Below are positions 1 to 5,868 of a stretch of 8,503 nt of DNA, piece by piece. The stretch lies in the NCBI GenBank assembly GCA_030844625.1, contig JAUUNJ010000094.1, forward strand, positions 1-8,503, written 5' to 3'. The notes below the pieces were generated by a model, which saw only the letters and a program-made list of their open reading frames with translations, did no database searches and had not been told where the DNA came from. Numbering within the stretch: the first letter of the stretch is position 1; each line of letters opens with the position of its first letter. The DNA is from Roseburia sp. GTDB taxonomy: Bacteria > Bacillota > Clostridia > Lachnospirales > Lachnospiraceae. The position numbers and the translations under genes are program-made.

Positions 1-181
1 TTATTATTTGATCCGGTATTATAATCCCCGGAAGTCCTACTTTGTTTTCTCTTTCTGTGGAAAGGGCTTCCACTTCTCTTGATACAGCCGACCAGATGGT
101 AACATCATTTCCGTTCTCGTATAAAACCTTTGCCAGCGCAATGGCCCATCCACCACCGCCTAAAACTGTAACTTTTGCCAT
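1..181 (-). CDS. gpsA: Glycerol-3-phosphate dehydrogenase [NAD(P)+], N-terminal fragment (cut by window edge)
   Basis: Only the first 60 codons are present; the gene runs off the left edge. GpsA reduces dihydroxyacetone phosphate to sn-glycerol-3-phosphate in the cytoplasm, supplying the phospholipid backbone. The fragment begins MAKVTVLGGGGWAIALA, a Rossmann beta-alpha-beta start with the glycine-rich dinucleotide loop at residues 8-12. An LPGIIIP segment near residues 50-56 matches the family's conserved LP-x-I/V stretch. The usual GxGxWGTALA reads GGGGWAIALA here, so the Gly-Thr after Trp is Ala-Ile. The ATG at 181 follows GGAGG (188-192) by six bases and lies one base after the plsY stop, so the two are probably translationally coupled. 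The neighbour PlsY uses the downstream product of this enzyme, which supports the call. The C-terminal catalytic domain cannot be examined. Confidence 0.9.
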   Translation of the reverse strand, partial: MAKVTVLGGGGWAIALAKVLYENGNDVTIWSAVSREVEALSTERENKVGLPGIIIPDQII

Positions 182-182
182 A

Positions 183-842
183 TTATGCCTCCTTCTTCTG
201 GCCAATTTTTCTTTCCGTACCATTAACCAGCCTTTTAATATTTTCTTTATGTCTTATAAATGACAATATTGTCATAATTGCCACTAAAATATATGCTTCT
301 ATTTTTTCATCCGGATGAAGGTTGTGTACCATTCCCAACTGTCCCCAAACAATCATCTCCACAAGAAATCCTGTCATTAAGCAGAGGGAACTGAAAGAAA
401 CATACTTGGTAATAATTAATGCTATAAAAAATGTACAAAATCCAAGAACAACAAATTTCCAGTCATAAAATATTAGCGAAAAAATAACTCCTGAGGATGC
501 TGCAATTCCTTTTCCGCCCTTAAAATTCATATAAAAAGGAAAGTTATGCCCAAGAATTGCACCCAGTCCGGTATACAGGGCAAGAGCAAACATATGACCT
601 TCGCACATATAACGGAAAATAAGATAGGTAACTCCGATTGCAAATATTGCTTTTAAAGCATCTCCAAAATATGTGATGAAACCATATTTTTTGCCAAGTG
701 TACGCATTGCATTAGTTGTACCTGAATTTCCGCTTCCGAAATCTCTGATATCAATATTGTGGATTTTTCCAATAATAAACCCTGTTTGAAAAAGTCCGAA
801 TACATATCCAATCATTATACACAAAATCTTTTGCCAAATCAT
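183..842 (-). CDS. plsY: Acyl-phosphate:glycerol-3-phosphate acyltransferase PlsY
   Basis: PlsY is an integral membrane enzyme that transfers an acyl group from acyl-phosphate to glycerol-3-phosphate, giving lysophosphatidic acid. The 219-residue protein is of typical length and has several hydrophobic segments (about 3-24, 53-78, 84-104, 115-145, 150-170, 183-196). All three family motifs are visible: GSGNSGTTNAMRTLGKK at about 36-52, GHNFPFYMNFKGGKGIA at about 98-114, and RHKENIKRLVNGTE at about 197-210. I chose the ATG at 842, which has AGGA (851-854) eight bases upstream and sits one base after the der stop. The longer frame opens with GTG at 863 inside der and lacks a clear ribosome binding site. 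The downstream gene gpsA makes its substrate, so the pair is a coherent phospholipid unit cotranscribed with der. Confidence 0.95.
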   Translation of the reverse strand: MIWQKILCIMIGYVFGLFQTGFIIGKIHNIDIRDFGSGNSGTTNAMRTLGKKYGFITYFGDALKAIFAIGVTYLIFRYMCEGHMFALALYTGLGAILGHNFPFYMNFKGGKGIAASSGVIFSLIFYDWKFVVLGFCTFFIALIITKYVSFSSLCLMTGFLVEMIVWGQLGMVHNLHPDEKIEAYILVAIMTILSFIRHKENIKRLVNGTERKIGQKKEA

Positions 843-843
843 G

Positions 844-2166
844 TTACTTATCCTTTCTTTCACGTATAATAAATTTAAGAGGTGTTCCCCTGAAACCGAA
901 AGCCTCTCTTATTTTATTTTCTATATATCTTGTATAAGAAAAATGCATCAGTTCCTTGTCATTTACAAAAATGACGAACGTAGGTGGTTTTACGGAAACC
1001 TGGGTAATATAAAACAGTTTCAAGCGCTTTCCTTTATCCGACGGCGGTTGCTGCAATGCAACAGCCTCCGCCATAATTTCATTTAATACACCCGTCTCAA
1101 TACGCATAGAATGATTTTCTATAACCATATCTATCATGTCGAAAAGTTTTGGAAGCCGCTGTCCTGTCATGGCTGAAATAAACATAATTTCTGCATATTG
1201 CATAAATGATAAAACCTGTCTTACTTTATTAGTGTATTCATAAACTGTCTTATCATTCTTTTCGATGGCATCCCATTTATTTACAGCAATAATGACACCC
1301 GTTCCGTTATCATGGGCAATCCCGGCAATCTTTGCATCCTGTTCTGTAACACCTTCCGTGGCATCAATTACAATAACAACCACATCCGCTCTTTCTACAG
1401 CCGTAACTGTGCGGATAATACTGTAGCGCTCTATTTCTTCCTTAACCTTTGATTTTCTTCTTAATCCGGCAGTATCTATAAAAACATATTCCCTGCCATT
1501 CCATGTAACATCTGTATCAATGGCATCTCTTGTTGTGCCCGCAATATCAGATACAATGACACGGCTTTCACCGGTAAGTTTATTAATAATTGAAGATTTT
1601 CCCACATTTGGCTTGCCCACTATGGCAATACGCGGTCTGTCATCCTCTTCTTCTTCCCTCTTCAGCGTGTCAAAATGGGCTGTAACTTTATCCAGCATAT
1701 CACCAATTCCGCTTCTCTGTGCAGCAGAAATCGGAACAGGATCACCAATTCCCAAATTATAAAATTCATAGACATCTGCCATCATTTTGCTGTAGTTATC
1801 TACTTTATTTACCACAAGAATAACCGGTTTGCGGCTTCTTCTGAGCATGTCTGCAACTTTAGAATCTGAATCAATCAGTCCCTGTTTAACATCTGTCATG
1901 AAAATAATAACGTCTGCAGTATCAATTGCAATCTGCGCCTGTTCTCTCATTTGAGAAAGTATAATATCACCACTGTCCGGCTCAATTCCTCCTGTGTCAA
2001 TCAAAGTGAATTGATGATTCAGCCATTCAATATCAGCATATATTCTGTCGCGTGTAACTCCGGGCGTGTCTTTTACGATAGAAATCATCTGACCCGCGAG
2101 AGCATTAAATAATGTAGATTTTCCTACGTTTGGTCTGCCTACTATGGCAACAATCGGTTTACTCAT
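844..2166 (-). CDS. der: Ribosome-associated GTPase Der (EngA)
   Basis: Der is a tandem GTPase needed for maturation of the 50S ribosomal subunit. The 440 residues match the family length. The first G domain has GRPNVGKS (10-17), DTGG (57-60) and NKVD (120-123). An acidic linker follows (about 170-177, REEEEDD). The second G domain has GKPNVGKS (184-191), DTAG (231-234), NKWD (296-299) and a G5-like SA (331-332). The C-terminal part, about 352-440, is the KH-like domain, with PPTFVIFVN and a basic tail. The ATG at 2166 has an excellent TAAGGAG site seven bases upstream. It is the first gene of a der-plsY-gpsA unit with single-base gaps. A 195-base gap separates it from pgeF, and a small hairpin abuts its ribosome binding site. 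No anomalies are seen in the protein. Confidence 0.98.
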   Translation of the reverse strand: MSKPIVAIVGRPNVGKSTLFNALAGQMISIVKDTPGVTRDRIYADIEWLNHQFTLIDTGGIEPDSGDIILSQMREQAQIAIDTADVIIFMTDVKQGLIDSDSKVADMLRRSRKPVILVVNKVDNYSKMMADVYEFYNLGIGDPVPISAAQRSGIGDMLDKVTAHFDTLKREEEEDDRPRIAIVGKPNVGKSSIINKLTGESRVIVSDIAGTTRDAIDTDVTWNGREYVFIDTAGLRRKSKVKEEIERYSIIRTVTAVERADVVVIVIDATEGVTEQDAKIAGIAHDNGTGVIIAVNKWDAIEKNDKTVYEYTNKVRQVLSFMQYAEIMFISAMTGQRLPKLFDMIDMVIENHSMRIETGVLNEIMAEAVALQQPPSDKGKRLKLFYITQVSVKPPTFVIFVNDKELMHFSYTRYIENKIREAFGFRGTPLKFIIRERKDK

Positions 2167-2179
2167 TTATATTCTCCTT

Positions 2180-2201
2180 ATACAAACTTTAGTGTTCGTA
2201 T
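2180..2201 (-). promoter_or_regulatory. Small hairpin directly upstream of the der ribosome binding site
   Basis: Read on the minus strand, ATACGAAC and GTTTGTAT flank a six-base ACTAAA loop. They form eight pairs including one G-U. The hairpin ends at the base before AAGGAG of the der site. This is visible in the sequence. A role in stabilising the message end or tuning access to the binding site is only inferred, and at 8 bp of mostly A-T pairs it may have no function. Confidence 0.35.
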
Positions 2202-2251
2202 TGTAATAACGGATTATTTTTCCGCATTTATCTTCTTATTTCAATTCGTTC

Positions 2252-2280
2252 TATAAAATCCTCACCAATAGATTTTACAA
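2252..2280 (-). promoter_or_regulatory. Weak candidate promoter for der-plsY-gpsA
   Basis: On the minus strand TTGTAA (2280-2275) and TTTATA (2257-2252) are separated by 17 bases, resembling a sigma-A -35 and -10 pair. The -10 match is poor, and the whole gap is AT-rich, so chance matches are expected. The 195-base gap before der makes some promoter here plausible, but this is the best of several weak candidates rather than a firm call. Confidence 0.25.
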
Positions 2281-2361
2281 TAACAGACTTTATTTGTAAA
2301 TTCTTTTAGGTTTGTTTATCACAAATTAATTCTATTAATCTATAGATTGTCTTCTCTGCAA

Positions 2362-3210
2362 TTAGATTAAAGTAAGAAAGGCTGCAAGATTTCCCCTCTT
2401 TCCGTTATGTCCTCTGTGGGAATACAAAGCATTCGTATTGCAACATGTGCACACATCTGTCACAAAAATATTATCCGGTAAAACACCTGCCTCTTTCAAT
2501 ACCTGACGATTTGCAGCCCACAAGTCCAACTGGTATTTTCCATTTCCCTTATTCAAAAGTATATCATAAACATTTTCAGGAAATGCTGACCGGAATTCGT
2601 CTGCCACATCTTCGCTTATTTCATAACATTTCTGACAAATGGACGGTCCGATGCAGGCTATAACATCTTCAGGATTTGTTCCATATGTTTTCTGCATCAG
2701 TTCGATTGTCACCTTTCCCATTTTTCCGACAGTACCACGCCATCCTGAATGGGACAGACCAATCGCCTTATTTTTTGTATCCACCATATACAAAGGTACA
2801 CAGTCAGCAAAATATGTGGCAAGGACAACATTCTTTTCATTGGTAATCATTCCGTCCACATCTTCATAATCGCGTGGGCTGTAAATCCCTTTTCCACAAT
2901 CGTCTCTACCCACAATTCTGACATTTGTAGTATGGGTCTGATGACTGGAAACGATATTTTCAGGCTGAAACCCTATCGCCTCAGCAATAATTTCATGATT
3001 GCGCCTTACGTTTTCTTCCGAATCTCCTCTGGAAAATCCCAGATTAAGGCTGGAAAGATAATCTTTACTGACACCGCCCTCTCTGGTGGAAAAACCATTT
3101 TTTATCCATGGTATTTTATCCAGTGCGTTAAAGCTTATATAGGGCACGTTCTTTTTTATGTTTAATTTTGTTGTATTTCCATGATACTTATTAAGTTCTA
3201 CAAAATTCAT
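2362..3210 (-). CDS. pgeF: PgeF/YfiH-type multicopper-fold (laccase domain) protein
   Basis: This belongs to the DUF152/YfiH/YlmD family. In E. coli the member PgeF edits peptidoglycan precursors wrongly carrying L-serine. Other members show purine nucleoside phosphorylase or adenosine deaminase activity, so the substrate here is uncertain. Counting from the upstream of two adjacent ATGs, family metal-site residues are visible: His94 in SSHQTHT, Cys138 in YFADCVPL and His155 in LSHSGWRGT. ACIGPSICQKCYEI (186-199) and a Cys-rich DVCTCCNTNALYSHRG stretch near the C terminus are also family-like. The length, about 282 residues, is normal. Two tandem ATGs exist (3213 and 3210). GGAG (3218-3221) lies seven bases before the ATG at 3210 and only four before 3213, so I prefer 3210. 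Either way the start overlaps the yraN TGA stop, implying translational coupling. Confidence 0.92.
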   Translation of the reverse strand: MNFVELNKYHGNTTKLNIKKNVPYISFNALDKIPWIKNGFSTREGGVSKDYLSSLNLGFSRGDSEENVRRNHEIIAEAIGFQPENIVSSHQTHTTNVRIVGRDDCGKGIYSPRDYEDVDGMITNEKNVVLATYFADCVPLYMVDTKNKAIGLSHSGWRGTVGKMGKVTIELMQKTYGTNPEDVIACIGPSICQKCYEISEDVADEFRSAFPENVYDILLNKGNGKYQLDLWAANRQVLKEAGVLPDNIFVTDVCTCCNTNALYSHRGHNGKRGNLAAFLTLI

Positions 3211-3560
3211 CATATTGCTCCATAACCATTAAAAATATATTGAATATTATTTCCCTGTATTGCAATTACATCAAAACTACATTCCCTATTATCCCCGAAA
3301 TTGTTTTCAGTTATATACCATTGTGCCGCTCTCATAATTTTCCACTGCTTTTTCTTAGAAACAGCCTGAAGGGAATATCCGTAATTCAGGTCGGTCCTGT
3401 ATTTCACCTCAATAAAACGGAGTATATTATCCTTAAATGCCACAATATCAATTTCGCCAATTTTACATCTGTAATTGCGCTTTAATATTTGAAAACCATG
3501 ACTCTTTAAATAACTTACAGCTTTATCTTCATAAAAGCTTCCTGTATAACGTTTATTCAT
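3210..3560 (-). CDS. yraN: YraN family (UPF0102) predicted endonuclease-like protein
   Basis: This is a small protein of about 116 residues with the restriction-endonuclease-like fold typical of UPF0102. The exact role of the family is not established; a nucleic-acid processing function is inferred from the fold. The motifs are clear: an N-terminal G-x-x-x-E helix (YTGSFYEDKAVSYL), ILKRNYRCKIGEIDIVAF with the conserved GEID, and FIEVKYR supplying the E-x-K of the nuclease core. FDVIAI appears near the end. An in-frame ATG at 3605 would add 15 residues and has AGGA seven bases upstream. I prefer 3560 because MNKRYTG is where family members usually begin and an AAGGGGGG purine run precedes it. 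It follows rnhB, a common Firmicute order, and its stop overlaps the pgeF start. Confidence 0.9.
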   Translation of the reverse strand: MNKRYTGSFYEDKAVSYLKSHGFQILKRNYRCKIGEIDIVAFKDNILRFIEVKYRTDLNYGYSLQAVSKKKQWKIMRAAQWYITENNFGDNRECSFDVIAIQGNNIQYIFNGYGAI

Positions 3561-3563
3561 ATT

Positions 3564-3571
3564 CCCCCCTT
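3564..3571 (-). promoter_or_regulatory. G-run ribosome binding site of yraN
   Basis: The minus strand reads AAGGGGGG three bases before the ATG at 3560. It can pair with the anti-Shine-Dalgarno only as an imperfect AAGGNGG-like match, with short spacing. It contrasts with the textbook GGAGG sites of the neighbouring genes and may give lower translation of yraN, or favour the alternative start at 3605. Confidence 0.5.
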
Positions 3572-3614
3572 GAACAAATGAACTCAGACATCTGTCCCTC
3601 CACATCTATTTTTC

Positions 3615-4370
3615 CTAAATAAAATTTTTAATAAATGTTTTTCTGTGGATTGGACATGGTCCGTATTTTTTTAATGCCTCTATATGTTTTGCAGAACCGT
3701 AACCTTTGTTAGATGCAAAATCATATTCCGGATATATTTTATCATATTCCACCATCATTGCATCTCTTGTCACTTTCGCAATAATGCTTGCTGCTCCAAT
3801 GGATATACTCTTTGCATCCCCTTTAATAATCGGCACCTGCTTCATTGGAATGCCGGGTATGTTAACCGCATCATTTAACAACAGATCGGGCTGCGGTTCA
3901 AGACTTCCAATCGCCTGCCTCATGGCCTCATAAGTTGCCTGCAAAATATTAATTTCATCAATGACTGCCGGCGAAACAACAGCAGTTTTTGCACACACTG
4001 CTTTTTTTAAAATCACTTCTGCCAGTTCTTCTCTTTTCTGTGCTGATAACTTCTTTGAATCATTAATATACAGAATATCACAGTTTTTCGGTAAAATCAC
4101 TGCACCTGCCACAACCGGTCCTGCCAGAGGTCCCCTTCCCACCTCATCAATACCGCATATGTACTGATAGTCAGAATATTTTCGCTCAAATTCCTGTAAT
4201 TTAAAACTGCGTGCCAATTCATTCTCATAGTCTTTTATTTTTTTTTCAGCTCTTTTTACCAAAGCAATAACACCTGCACGCTCATCGGTGGAATGACAAT
4301 CAATAAACTTTTGTAATTTATTCGGTTCTGTATTATTTAGAACTTCCCTTATACTGCTGATACTTTCCAT
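3615..4370 (-). CDS. rnhB: Ribonuclease HII
   Basis: RNase HII cuts the RNA strand of RNA-DNA hybrids and removes single ribonucleotides misincorporated in DNA. The 251-residue protein is close to the Bacillus-type length. It carries an N-terminal extension of about 65 residues, partly charged and helical (VKRAEKKIKDYENELARSFK), before the catalytic domain. The active-site carboxylates are visible: Asp75 and Glu76 in GIDEVGRGPLAGPVVAGAV, Asp167 in LLLNDAV, and Asp185 in GDAKSISIGAASIIAKVTRD. DSKKLS (104-109) and the GYGSAKHIEAL and HRKTF segments also fit. The ATG at 4370 has AGAGGA closely upstream. It lies nine bases after the rbgA stop, so the two are almost certainly cotranscribed. The gap of 54 bases to yraN is also short. 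Confidence 0.97.
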   Translation of the reverse strand: MESISSIREVLNNTEPNKLQKFIDCHSTDERAGVIALVKRAEKKIKDYENELARSFKLQEFERKYSDYQYICGIDEVGRGPLAGPVVAGAVILPKNCDILYINDSKKLSAQKREELAEVILKKAVCAKTAVVSPAVIDEINILQATYEAMRQAIGSLEPQPDLLLNDAVNIPGIPMKQVPIIKGDAKSISIGAASIIAKVTRDAMMVEYDKIYPEYDFASNKGYGSAKHIEALKKYGPCPIHRKTFIKNFI

Positions 4371-4379
4371 CTTTTCCTC

Positions 4380-5219
4380 TTATAATCTGTCCAAAGTGAT
4401 TTTTCCTAATTTTCCACTTCTGAAATCGTCCATAATAATAGAACTTGTCTTATCCAGATCCGGCTGATTTCCCTTGAGTTTACAGCCTCTGACCTGAGCT
4501 ACCTGATACATAACCTGTACCGGGTCTTCATCACCTTCAATATTGTAACGCTCTTTTATGGCATTCGGGTAAATATTATTTAACAATTTTATTAACTGAT
4601 ACGCCATTTCAGACACATCCAGAATATTGTCATTCATGGAACCGATAAAAGCGAGATGCAGACCAATTTTCTGGTCATCAAACCTAGGCCACAAAATCCC
4701 CGGTGTATCCAGAAGTTCTAAGGTCTTACTTAATTTAATCCATTGTTTTCCTTTGGTTACCCCCGGCTTATTTCCTGTCTTGGCACAATTTCGTCCTGCA
4801 TAAGCGTTGATAAATGTAGACTTTCCTACATTTGGGATTCCTACAACCATGGCTCTTATGGGCCTGTTTATAATTCCACGTTTCTTATTTCGTTCTATTT
4901 TTTCTTTGCAGGCAATATTAACAGCATTATTAATTTCTTTAATCCCCTGCTTATTTTTGGAATTGATTTTTAATGCGACAATTCCCTTTTCCTTAAAATA
5001 TTGAATCCACTTATGATTCTGTTCTTCGTCTGCCAGATCTGCCTTATTCAAAAGAACCAGCCTTGATTTGTTCTGTCCCAGACTGTCAATATCAGGATTT
5101 CTGCTGCTGATAGGAATCCTTGCATCCAACAGTTCGATTACCAGATCAATTAACTTAATATCCTCTTTCATCTGGCGTATTGCCTTGGTCATATGACCCG
5201 GATACCATTGATAATCCAT
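4380..5219 (-). CDS. rbgA: Ribosome biogenesis GTPase RbgA (YlqF)
   Basis: RbgA is a circularly permuted GTPase required for a late step of 50S assembly in Firmicutes. The permuted motif order is clear: NKADL (G4, 58-62), then GIPNVGKS (G1, 127-134), a G2 threonine in PGVTKGK (155), and DTPG (G3, 171-174). The C-terminal 100 residues match the RNA-binding tail. The start at 5219 is set by GGAGG five bases upstream. It also places the WYPGHM histidine at residue 9, equivalent to the catalytic His9 described for B. subtilis RbgA. A longer frame could open at 5255, but that ATG lies in the loop of the rplS terminator and would add 12 residues with no family support. It follows rplS, as in many Firmicutes, fitting a shared role in 50S formation. 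Length is 279 residues. Confidence 0.97.
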   Translation of the reverse strand: MDYQWYPGHMTKAIRQMKEDIKLIDLVIELLDARIPISSRNPDIDSLGQNKSRLVLLNKADLADEEQNHKWIQYFKEKGIVALKINSKNKQGIKEINNAVNIACKEKIERNKKRGIINRPIRAMVVGIPNVGKSTFINAYAGRNCAKTGNKPGVTKGKQWIKLSKTLELLDTPGILWPRFDDQKIGLHLAFIGSMNDNILDVSEMAYQLIKLLNNIYPNAIKERYNIEGDEDPVQVMYQVAQVRGCKLKGNQPDLDKTSSIIMDDFRSGKLGKITLDRL

Positions 5220-5224
5220 ATTGT

Positions 5225-5229
5225 CCTCC
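5225..5229 (-). promoter_or_regulatory. rbgA ribosome binding site
   Basis: GGAGG lies five bases before the ATG at 5219 and decides the start. It begins eight bases after the six-T tract of the rplS terminator. Read-through transcripts would therefore carry this site directly downstream of a stable hairpin. Confidence 0.8.
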
Positions 5230-5231
5230 AT

Positions 5232-5270
5232 ATTGTAAAAAAGGAACGAGTTCATAACTCGCTCCTTTTT
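5232..5270 (-). terminator. Rho-independent terminator after rplS
   Basis: On the minus strand AAAAAGGAGCGAGTT and AACTCGTTCCTTTTT form a 15-pair stem (5238-5252 with 5256-5270) around a three-base ATG loop. The T-run extends to six bases past the GC core. One pair is G-U when transcribed from the minus strand but would be an A-C mismatch from the plus strand, which supports minus-strand function. The left arm starts ten bases after the rplS stop. With no room for a promoter before rbgA, the terminator probably lowers rather than abolishes rbgA expression. Confidence 0.9.
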
Positions 5271-5279
5271 GAAAGTTGC

Positions 5280-5624
5280 TTATTTAACTAATTCTTTAAC
5301 CTTAGCAGCCTTACCAACTCTGTTTCTGATGTAGTTAAGTTTCGCTCTTCTTACTTTACCTCTTCTTACTACTTCAATCTTAGCGATTGTTGGTGAATAT
5401 AATGGCCATGTTCTTTCAACTCCGATACCGTTTGAGTTCTTTCTTACTGTGAATGTTGCTCTGTTGCTTCCGCCCTGTTTCTTAATTACAAGACCTTCAA
5501 AAACCTGAACTCTTTCACGGTTTCCTTCCACGATCTTAGCGTGAACTCTGATTGTATCACCCACGTTAAAATCTGTAACTTCCTTAATCTGAGCTGCTTC
5601 AATTTCCTTAATTAATTCCTGCAT
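5280..5624 (-). CDS. rplS: 50S ribosomal protein L19
   Basis: L19 is a structural protein of the large subunit, located at the interface with 30S. The 114 residues match the family length. Recognisable segments are [53 protein letters not shown] and [20 protein letters not shown]. The ATG at 5624 has AAGGAGG (5630-5636) five bases upstream, an ideal site for a highly expressed gene. It has its own promoter with an extended -10, a leader of about 100 bases and a strong terminator, so it can be a single-gene transcript. trmD and rimM, its frequent Firmicute neighbours, are not upstream; an ABC exporter pair is there instead. Codons look biased towards a restricted set, as expected for a ribosomal protein. 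Confidence 0.99.
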   Translation of the reverse strand: MQELIKEIEAAQIKEVTDFNVGDTIRVHAKIVEGNRERVQVFEGLVIKKQGGSNRATFTVRKNSNGIGVERTWPLYSPTIAKIEVVRRGKVRRAKLNYIRNRVGKAAKVKELVK

Positions 5625-5690
5625 AATAGCCTCCTTATTTATTACGATGTTCTTAATACATTATTTGTAACAGAGGACCATCTTTTTATG

Positions 5691-5717
5691 CGAAAAAACA
5701 CAAAATATGTTCTTTCG
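5691..5717 (-). promoter_or_regulatory. Hairpin in the rplS leader
   Basis: On the minus strand CGAAAGAACA (5717-5708) and TGTTTTTTCG (5700-5691) form ten pairs, one of them G-U, around a seven-base loop. No T-run follows, so it is not a terminator. It begins about 10 bases after the predicted transcript start and could be part of an autoregulatory L19 leader. That role is inferred, not shown. Confidence 0.5.
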
Positions 5718-5734
5718 TCTATACAGCATTTGTT

Positions 5735-5763
5735 ATATTAGCATAACTTTTCTTATTTGGCAA
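5735..5763 (-). promoter_or_regulatory. Sigma-A-type promoter of rplS with extended -10
   Basis: TTGCCA (5763-5758) and TAATAT (5740-5735) are 17 bases apart on the minus strand. A TG one base upstream of the -10 (TGCTAATAT) gives an extended -10. The expected transcript start is near 5728, giving a leader of roughly 100 bases to the ATG at 5624. It is the best promoter match seen in the window. Confidence 0.65.
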
Positions 5764-5868
5764 GAGATTTTGTGATTTTATTGAAAAAGTCAAATGTTAA
5801 AGGGAAACTTTTTATTTATACAAAATCAAATTTCGTTTCATTGCATCACAAGCCTGCTTTGATCCTGC
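5764..5868. other. Spacer between the ABC operon end and the rplS promoter
   Basis: This is AT-rich non-coding sequence. It holds a direct repeat of GCAGG overlapping a weak bulged hairpin (5845-5863), and a 7-bp inverted repeat AAAAAGT/ACTTTTT with a 16-base interval (5784-5813). Either might serve as a weak terminator for the ABC genes. Neither has the compact GC stem plus T-run of the one after rplS, so read-through into rplS cannot be excluded. Confidence 0.5.

Larger units (their letters stand above)
2167..2361. other. AT-rich intergenic gap between pgeF and der
   Basis: No gene of normal size fits in these 195 bases. They hold a perfect 12-bp palindrome AATCTATAGATT (2337-2348) just past the pgeF stop. 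An AT-rich inverted repeat at 2274-2300 has arms TTTACAA/TTGTAAA, three further pairs after a bulged base, and a six-base loop. The gap also contains the weak promoter and the hairpin listed separately. None of the dyads is GC-rich with a following T-run, so no convincing intrinsic terminator ends the pgeF transcript. Minus-strand bases 2305-2228 read as 25 uninterrupted codons with a protein-like composition but no start codon; see the findings. Confidence 0.6.

Noticed and set aside
2182..2200. CGAAC...GTTTG dyad upstream of der resembling a Gram-positive LexA box
   Set aside because: The LexA consensus has four bases between CGAAC and GTTYG, while this dyad has six. It sits directly beside the ribosome binding site rather than over a promoter.
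2337..2348. Perfect palindrome AATCTATAGATT after pgeF as an operator or terminator
   Set aside because: It has no GC stem, loop or T-run, and a 12-bp AT-rich palindrome without a neighbouring promoter is weak evidence for a binding site.
2749..3165. Plus-strand open frame of 138 codons inside pgeF
   Set aside because: It lies wholly opposite a well-supported gene, shows no recognisable motif, and has no ribosome binding site or operon context; it is most likely a shadow frame.
5220..5255. Longer rbgA start at 5255
   Set aside because: That ATG is the loop of the rplS terminator, has no proper ribosome binding site, and adds residues absent from the family; the start at 5219 gives the conserved His9 numbering.
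5784..5813. Inverted repeat AAAAAGT/ACTTTTT as a terminator for the ABC operon
   Set aside because: The stem is seven pairs, nearly all A-T, with a 16-base loop; stability would be low and the match is likely in AT-rich sequence.
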